Position numbers and translations under genes: made by a program. Shown in pieces: positions 57,248 to 64,000 of a stretch of 64,000 bases of DNA (its first letter is position 1; each line of letters starts with the position of its first letter). The notes under the pieces were generated by a model, which saw only the letters and a list, made by a program, of their open reading frames with translations, searched no databases and was not told where the DNA came from. This DNA is from Cannabis sativa (Eukaryota > Streptophyta > Magnoliopsida > Rosales > Cannabaceae), in NCBI RefSeq assembly GCF_029168945.1, contig NC_083607.1, positions 35,325,257 through 35,389,256 of the forward strand, read 5' to 3'.

Positions 57248-60200
57248 CTATAAATCATTTCATGTCATTATATTTTCTCTTAAGAAATTAAATGACGCAT
57301 ATGATTATAATCCCGAAATTCTATTCCCAATTGATATAAATCCTCAGTCTTAGAAATCTCCTACTTGTATGGGCAAATCAGACTTAGAATTAAATTAGTA
57401 GTGGTGGTCCAAGATAGAATTACTCATAATATATGGTATAAATTCAAGTCTTTGACTTTAATTTTAGATTCCAAACAGAAATTTTCTTATATTTCTAATC
57501 CCAGGATACAATACAGTTACACTTTCTCAAGTGTTTAATATCCATCTTCTATTAATGGATTAAAACTGTATGGAATATGAGTTAGGTATTCTGTGACCAG
57601 GATCCACTTGCAGTATTCTAAGAACTCTTTGATGTAACTAAACCTATGTCATCAAAAGACACTATCACATTTTTTTAATCTATGGCATTTGTATCTTGTT
57701 CATAGTGGATTTGACAAGATCAATCTCTGCAAAGAGTTAATATGCCTATATCCACTGAAAGTAGTTCATCTCATTCGCAGATGGATGTACATTCAGGGGT
57801 GGATATGAGTTTTTCGTTGTATTCTTAAAACGATAACTCTAGATTATACCTTATGCAAAGAAATTTGAAATATTTGAAAAATTTCATTAATTTCTAGCAA
57901 TGGTTAAAACCATTAAGGTAAGTGGTTAAAGATCTTGCGAACTGATAGGGGTGGAGAAATAGTTAGTAGATATGCAGTTCAAAGATCATTAAATTGATTT
58001 TTGAATTATATCCAAACTTACCTCCCCAGAAATTTCGAATTGCATATTGATGATTAGTTACTAGTCGTTGCCTAATTCCTTCTATGGTAATACAATTTCA
58101 GAATGATGTAATGATTGTATACTTAATGTAAATCATTACTAGATTCATGGATGACCTAATCAAAATCTTAAGAAAAGCTAGAACTATTAACCATGGTTTG
58201 TTAGCTATTCTAAGTGATTAGGGGTGGACTATCCCATTGTCAATAGATAAGAAAGTGTTTGTTCAAACAAATACTACTTTTCTAAGATAATGACTAAGTC
58301 TGAAAACAAGTAGCAAATAAAGGAGATATTTAATTCTTGATTCCAAAAGTGTTCTATCATCTTATTTAACATATGATGATCCCACTACCTCTGTTGTCTT
58401 GTCACAACCGAAGAGATCAATACCATTTAGTTTTCTTAGACATAATTCACGGTACCTTGTCGTAGTGGGAGAGTTTCTAGGAACTCATCTTCTCATGACT
58501 TGGGAGACACTAGTGATTAAAATCCATTGTGAGTTTAAACAAGTAATGGATTGTCAAGATAAGAAACTAAGAAGAAAGCCAAAGAAAACTATTGTTTGAT
58601 CCATTCACATGGAGTAACCTAAAGTTTTCTATTACAAGGACATAAAAGGAAATTTTTGTTTATAAGTCTATTCAATGGACTTAACAAACTTACTGTTCCT
58701 AGTATTATAGGTTTGAGTTTATCTAAACCTATGGCTTGTGGTATACCTGGTAATTACTTACTCTAATGCAAGCAACTTACTTTAGTAAGATGCTGAAGCA
58801 TTTGCTTTCTAATGGCAATCTATAGAAGCTTCACAACTTCTTAGGTATAGATTTTATTTATCTAAGGAAAAGTCTCAACTATTCCAGAAAAGATAAAGCC
58901 ATGAAAGAATTTCTTATATCAGCAGTGAGAGGTCTTAGATATGCTTTTGTATGCCTTAGACCAGACACCTACTGTTGAGTGGGAGTAATAAGTAGGTATC
59001 AGATTAATCCAGGACAAGAACATTGGAAGACAATCAAGTAAATCCTAAGATTAAGAAGAGGAACTATATGTTAGTCTATAAGAGTGTGTTTAAAACTCTT
59101 AGACTACACCACATCAGATTACGAAATTTGCCTTTGTGCTAGAAAATCTTTCTGATAAGATGGTGATTACTCTGGGGGTGGAATAGTGATTTTGGAGAAG
59201 TGTAAAAACCTATCTGAAGTCTCTAGGTCTACCAGGAAGGGACTGAATGTTAAAGCTGCAGGAAAGATACTTATTCAGTCTAAGGAAAGTTCTATGCATC
59301 TTTGGCACCATTCCAAATTGCCTAAACTACTAGTGTTAATTTCCTGATTAACCAAAAGTAGTTGCGAAAGGTATAGAATCCAGTATCCCAAGAGAGTAGA
59401 CATATAGAGAGGAATTTCACATTATCAATGATTTTGTGATTAAAGGAAGAGTAATGGTGGAGAAAAGGTTGTGTTTAATTCAACCTTTCAGATCCCATTA
59501 CAAGGAGTTTACTACTACTACACTTGATTTGTATATCGAGGTGTTGAGATTATTTGAAACGCACTTTTTGTTTTATATTAGTGCAAGTGGGAGTTTGTTG
59601 GATTTTATGCCCTAAATAAAACTCATTTCAATATAATCAGATTTACTTATTAATATAGATCAGAAATAACATTTAATGTTGCATGGTTCACATGATTTAT
59701 TTCATGATTGTATGTACATAATGTATGAATTCATCTGAAAGCCTTTTCACATACTTGATCCTGTTTATTGTGCCGTCAACACATTGGAAAGTAAACATGA
59801 CTATGTGAATAAAGTTTCCTAGATTTATCAAACACAGGGTTTTACTGATATGATAATCTACAACAAGAGTTTAGTTGCATTTGGAGAAATGCTATGTTCT
59901 TTGCAGAGCATTGGTTAAAGTAAAGCTCAGGTTGGATGCATGGAGTATGCATCGGAAGGGACCGATATTGAACTTTGACTTAGATTTAATTAAACTTACC
60001 GTAAAATCTATTCAAGTCAATATCGCCTAGTTGATCCTAGATCAAATGTTCTTAATCCTGTTATGATTAGGCTCAATCTTGAAAGGCTATTCGTGTTCTT
60101 TGATTTGTTAGTTAAGCCTACTTTTAGGTCAGGGTGATACGTACATTTTGGGAACACAGTAGTGCAATTGAGTGGGAGCGCTAGCATAAACATGGAATCT

Positions 60201-61493
60201 ATAGCTTCTATCTGGCGAATAGTAAGCAAAGGATGATCTTTTTCGAGCTTGACCAAACGAACATAAATGGTAGAGTACTCATTCCACATAAGCTGAAATA
60301 TCATTTATACGGGGTCAAGTGTTTTAAGGATAAAATACATTGTAGGGTGTAACGGTAATCTAATCCCTTTACAGTGTAGATCATTCATATAGAGGATCAT
60401 TGATCACATTAGGATTATAACAATGGATAACTAATGATGTGTCTATATGGTGGAACATATAGAGCATTATATATACTGAGAGTGCAATTTTAAGTTCTAT
60501 GCGTGGATTCAACGAAGAATTAATAAGTTAGTGAATTTTAGTGCTAAATTCTTGATCTACTTATTGGAAGCTCGGTTATATAGACCCATGGTCCCCCCAC
60601 TAGTTGAGATAATATTGCTTGTAAGACTCATGTAATTGGCTTTGATTAATCAATAATAATTCTCAAATTAGACTATGTCTATTTGTGAAATTTTCACTAA
60701 GTAAGGGCGAAATTGTAAAGAAAGAGTTTATAGGGGCATATTTGTTAATTATGATACTTTGTATGGTTCAATTAATAAATATGATAAATGACAATATTAT
60801 TTAATAATTATTTATAGTTATTAAATAGTTAGAATTGGCATTTAAATGGTTGATTAGAAAATTGGCGTTTTTGAGAAAATCAGATGCAGAAAAGATAAAA
60901 CTGCAAAATTGCAAAAAGTGAGGCCCAAATCCACTAGTATAGGGCCAGCCACTTTTGTAGAAAATTTAAACTGATATTTTCATTATTTTAATGCCAAATA
61001 ATTCAAACCTAACCCTAGTGGAATGCTATAAATAGATAGTGAAGGCTTCAGGAAATTGACACACTTAAATTTTCTATTTTTCCTTCAGAGAAAAACCTAA
61101 GCCTTTGTCTCTCCCTATCTTTAGCTGCCACTTTTTCTTTCTCTTCCCTCTTGAATTTTGAAATTCTTAGTGTATGAGTAGTGCCCACACACAGCAAGTG
61201 ATACCTCAATCATAGTGAGGAAGATCGTGAAGAAAGACATTCAGCAAAAGGAGTTTCAGCATCAAAGATTCAGAGAAAGAGATCCAGGTTCAGATATTGA
61301 TAATGCTCTGCTACAGAAAGGAATAAAGGGCTAGATATCTGAACGGAAGGAGTCATATTATTCCGCTGCACCCAATGTAAGGTTTCTTAAACTTTATATG
61401 TGTTTAATTTATCGTTTTAGAAAGTTCATATTTAGGATGTTAATAAACATACTTGTTAGTAGATCTAAGATCCTGGTAAAATAAATTCCAACA
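57248..61493 (+). mobile_element. Family L, 5' truncated copy in Gypsy-3 gag
   Basis: The internal part 57248-59595 corresponds to 36618-38967 of the full-length element and shares its decayed Copia motifs. Polypurine tract 59581-59595, 3' LTR 59596-61493. The left edge starts inside the internal region (ctataaatcatttcatg) with no LTR and no target duplication, so a deletion removed the 5' LTR, leader and a little gag. Confidence 0.9.
59596..61493 (+). repeat. 3' LTR of the truncated family-L copy
   Basis: 1898 bp, tgttggatttt to aattccaaca, close to the 30631 LTR but with many more differences than that element's own pair. TATA box at 61027-61034. Confidence 0.92.
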
Positions 61494-62780
61494 AGAATTG
61501 TGCATGAAATTCTGCGGAGAAAGCCTTCCATGAGTTGAAACTTCTGGGAGTCAACTTGAAGTACCTCTGCTGGGCGGCTTTTGTGAGGGTGGCAGGAAAA
61601 ACTCTGTAACATACATCTCCTCGTACTCCTTGCAGGTCCATTTGCATTTCAAAGTATTTGAGATGGGATAGGGAATTTTTCTTTCTTGTATAGATCTTCC
61701 AGGTTGGCATCTTAAACTTATGAGGCAGCTCTAGGATATTAATCTCTAGGGAGAAAGGGGATCCACATGCTCGGTCCAGCTCGAGGTCATTATTCTTCTG
61801 ACCGAACAAGCCTTGGAACATATTTTTTAGTTCATCCAACTGTGCCTGCACGGTTGGATTAACTTGTTCAGCCTCTTGGTCGACCAGAGTCACGTCAGCA
61901 TCTCTTTATGCAAGATTTTGAGCACGGGCTCCAGGCTGAATGGCTGGCGCGATATGTTGCCCGTCTAGCCCTCTCCTTTTATTCAGATCATTTCTGAGAT
62001 CATGGGCCGTTCCCAATCTATTAAATATAGATGCACTAGGCTGTCTCAATGACTGGTTAGTTTGGCCGATCAGCTAGCTGGAACCATTAACTTGCGCGGA
62101 GTTATTGGGTATGACTTCTCTTGATGAATTACTAGACAAGGTCTGTCCGCCTACCCCTTGGCCCACAGGCAGAACCAGTGACCAGGGATTGGACGGCTGA
62201 CCATTCAGGGTTTGAGAAGTGTTCACGGTTGGATCTCTGTCTGACTCGCCCAGGGGAATGACAGTTGTAGGTTGTTGATTGGTAGCCTGATAGGCTTTTC
62301 GTATCAGCACAGGGGCCTGCCTTGTTCGGTCGTCAATGGCTGCCTGCTGAGCCCTCAATGTTTCTATTTCTTAATCCCTCCATTCAACGAACATACGCCT
62401 TTGCTCTTTGAACGCGAGATTTACCGCAGCACGGAGTTCCTCCTGATCATGATGCAGGGTGTTGGTATGACCTTGCATGATTCAAAGAGCAGCACGGAGG
62501 TTTTGGATCTCGGTGCATCTCTAATGGTTGTTCGAGCATTTGTTGTGGGCGGAACTTCAGTGTTGGGAATGCCCTGATTGGCTGCCGAACTGGCATTTCC
62601 AGTCTCTTGCACACCAGGCACAATTCCACTCAAAGGAGTTGTCACACCTTGACCTATAGTTGATGGTTGTTCGGGATTCGTGGCTGGTGGAACCCTTGCA
62701 TTCCCTGGATTCTGCAATGCAGGATCCACTGCCTGTGGATTTGCTGGATCAACCACGCCATTACGACTCTGTACCACCAT
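61494..62780 (-). pseudogene. gag: Gypsy-3 gag, N-terminal part
   Basis: Starts at ATG 62780 (MVVQSRNGVVDPANPQ), rich in Pro, Thr and Asn. A frame change near 62420 leads to MRAQQAAIDDRTRQAP (62358-62074). Another break precedes 61893-61494, which has the capsid-like block (QLDELKNMFQGLF, LPHKFKMPTW, FPATLTKAAQQRYFKL, FNSWKAFSAEFHAQF). The capsid motif continues on the far side of the family-L copy at 57247. Confidence 0.82.
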
Positions 62781-62825
62781 CGTGCTTATGAATAGATTTG
62801 AAATAAAGACGATCCTGTGATTCTT

Positions 62826-62843
62826 CTCTCAATGAAAGCACCA
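62826..62843 (-). promoter_or_regulatory. Primer-binding site of Gypsy-3
   Basis: Minus strand tggtgctttcattgagag, 3 bp inside the LTR end, the same 18 bases as in Gypsy-1. Confidence 0.75.
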
Positions 62844-62846
62844 AAA

Positions 62847-63438
62847 TGTTGACCTCGCTTTTGGCCAACAACAGTGAGTCTAAATTGTAAGCGACAAGTA
62901 GTAATATAGATGTAATAAATTAAGACACAAGAGTTTTATAGAGGTTCGACCCTGAGCAGTTCGGTAATAGCCTACTCCCCAATGCAATGATTCCTCTTCT
63001 TAGAGCTCTTACAATAATATCTCTGAATTTGAATTCTTAGATAAACTTTTTCCCCTTTTTCCCAATGAGAATGGATCGCTATTTATAGGGCTATAACTGT
63101 GGGGAAGAAAGTTTCCCTTCTGATTACAATAGATATAATTGGCAAGATTACACATTGAATACAAAATACAATGATCAAGGGATTTGGATAGCTTACCATA
63201 TCTCTGGTATATGATCCCAAAATTATAGGGATTTCTTCAGTGATTCACAATGTGAGTGTTGAAACTGCTAAGTGTTGGCGTGTTGTTCGGACTGCTCACT
63301 GCCCGGTTAAGAAGGCTTCGTCCGTGCGAATATATGTGGTGCTTTGTTCGGCATATCTCTTGCGAGCAGGTATGTAAAGTTGATTCCACGTGTCACCATC
63401 GTGTGATGCCACGTCAGAGTGCAAACGTTGAGAGAACA
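62847..63438 (-). repeat. 5' LTR of Gypsy-3
   Basis: 592 bp, on the minus strand from tgttctctcaacg to gaggtcaaca. A TATA box (cctataaatagcg) lies near 63090-63078. The end next to the PBS (gtcaaca) equals that of the Gypsy-1 LTR, though the rest is unrelated. No second LTR is present, so no target duplication can be checked. Confidence 0.8.
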
Positions 63439-63524
63439 TATTTATTTATTAGTATCTTAAAAAGTTTGATTTTGGTTTTAATTTAATTTTAATTTTATTA
63501 TAAACATGATTTTTAAAAAATATA
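63439..63524. other. AT-rich spacer
   Basis: A/T-rich sequence with a short TA run at 63517-63532. Nothing else is seen. Confidence 0.5.
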
Positions 63525-63921
63525 TATATATTGCCGGCGAACTACATCTCGCAATCAAAAATTAAAGTATTTTTTATTGACGAAGTTTTGCTTGAAAAAT
63601 ATTGTACCGGCAAAACTTTCGCGGGTAATTAAAAATTAGACGCGAATTGGCTCAAATGTTTTGTCGGTGCAATATTTTTCTGGGAAACTTTGTCAAAGAC
63701 CCCTCAGCCGACAAAACATAGCAGGCGAGGAACTTTTACTCGGCAACTATTTGATTGGGATAAATAGTTTTGCCGGTGAGTTATAGTGTTTCGCTGACAA
63801 AACACGTTACACGTCGACGAATTATTGACGGCGTTAAAGCTCGCTGGCAAATAATGTTGGCGACATATGTATATTTTTGCAACGAGAAAACTCACCATCA
63901 AAAATCCTTTTTCTTGTAGTG
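63525..63921. mobile_element. Terminus of a CACTA (En/Spm) DNA transposon
   Basis: The plus strand ends in cctttttcttgtagtg (63906-63921), i.e. CACTACAAGAAAAAGG on the minus strand, the typical plant CACTA terminal inverted repeat. The preceding 400 bp is crowded with short subterminal motifs in both orientations (gccggcgaa, accggcaaaac, gccgacaaaac, cgctgacaaaac, gctggcaaat), as expected for transposase-binding sites. TGA at 63922-63924 could be half of a 3-bp target duplication. The other end and any gene are not in the window. Confidence 0.75.
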
Positions 63922-64000
63922 TGAAAATAAAAAATGTGTGTCTAACGTAGCTTCTTACCGTAACTGCACCTCTCTTTTTGTCTTCCTACAAGGGGACGAG
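63922..64000. other. Flank beyond the CACTA end
   Basis: 79 bp of unassigned sequence. Nothing is recognised. Confidence 0.4.

Larger units (their letters stand above)
51000..63438 (-). mobile_element. Gypsy-3: Tat-type Gypsy, 5' LTR to integrase, nested insertions
   Basis: On the minus strand: 5' LTR 63438-62847, PBS 62843-62826, gag (62780-61494, 57247-56889, 54998-54600), protease (54438-54084), RT (53598-52942), RNase H, second RNase H (to 51808) and integrase (51801-51000). It breaks off inside integrase where the Copia fragment begins, so it has no 3' LTR or antisense gene here. Two family-L insertions interrupt gag. Same family as Gypsy-2 and the best-kept RT of the window. Confidence 0.92.

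Overview
The window is repeat-dominated nuclear DNA of a flowering plant, most likely a eudicot with a large AT-rich genome (a Rosales or Cannabaceae-like source is a guess from repeat style only). I find no intact host gene. Everything recognisable is transposable elements nested in one another, and nearly every reading frame is broken.

Layout. 1-1270: AT-rich flank with a terminal-repeat-like segment (1-104) and a 169-bp tandem duplication. 1271-11872: complete Ty3/Gypsy element of the Tat type (Gypsy-1; LTRs 744/745 bp, target duplication GTAAG). Its sense side carries gag, protease, two RNase H domains and integrase but lacks the reverse transcriptase core; its 3' third carries an antisense, apparently spliced gene. 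12746 to about 23330: Mutator-like element (MULE) carrying a captured DUF1985/ULP1-protease-like gene on the plus strand (split by a solo LTR at 16808-18694) and a degenerate MURA transposase on the minus strand. 23853-30630: second Tat-type Gypsy (Gypsy-2, minus), also with an antisense coiled-coil gene, interrupted by a solo LTR (28385-30249). 30631-40861: full-length 10.2-kb LTR element (family L) with almost identical 1.89-kb LTRs and a fossil Copia pol, inserted (target duplication GGCTT) into a truncated 5S-containing TRIM of Cassandra type whose remainder is 40862-41389. 41390-47018: truncated inverted family-L copy. 47019-50984: Copia gag and 5' LTR fragment (minus) split by a solo L LTR (47976-49878). 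51000-63438: third Gypsy (Gypsy-3, minus, same family as Gypsy-2) from integrase to its 5' LTR, interrupted by a solo L LTR (54999-56888) and a truncated L copy (57248-61493). About 63525-63921: terminus of a CACTA (En/Spm) transposon.

How it fits together. Family L is the main recent actor: eight LTR copies, four of them solo LTRs with perfect 5-bp target duplications, and one nearly brand-new full-length insertion that cannot have made its own proteins, so it was presumably mobilised in trans. The two Tat families share the same architecture: a convergent antisense gene downstream of integrase, with a coiled-coil-rich product, seen once with its own TATA-like promoter and a canonical intron. 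The stop codons in the second copy are all Gln CAG to TAG changes, the signature expected from decay of methylated cytosines in CHG context.
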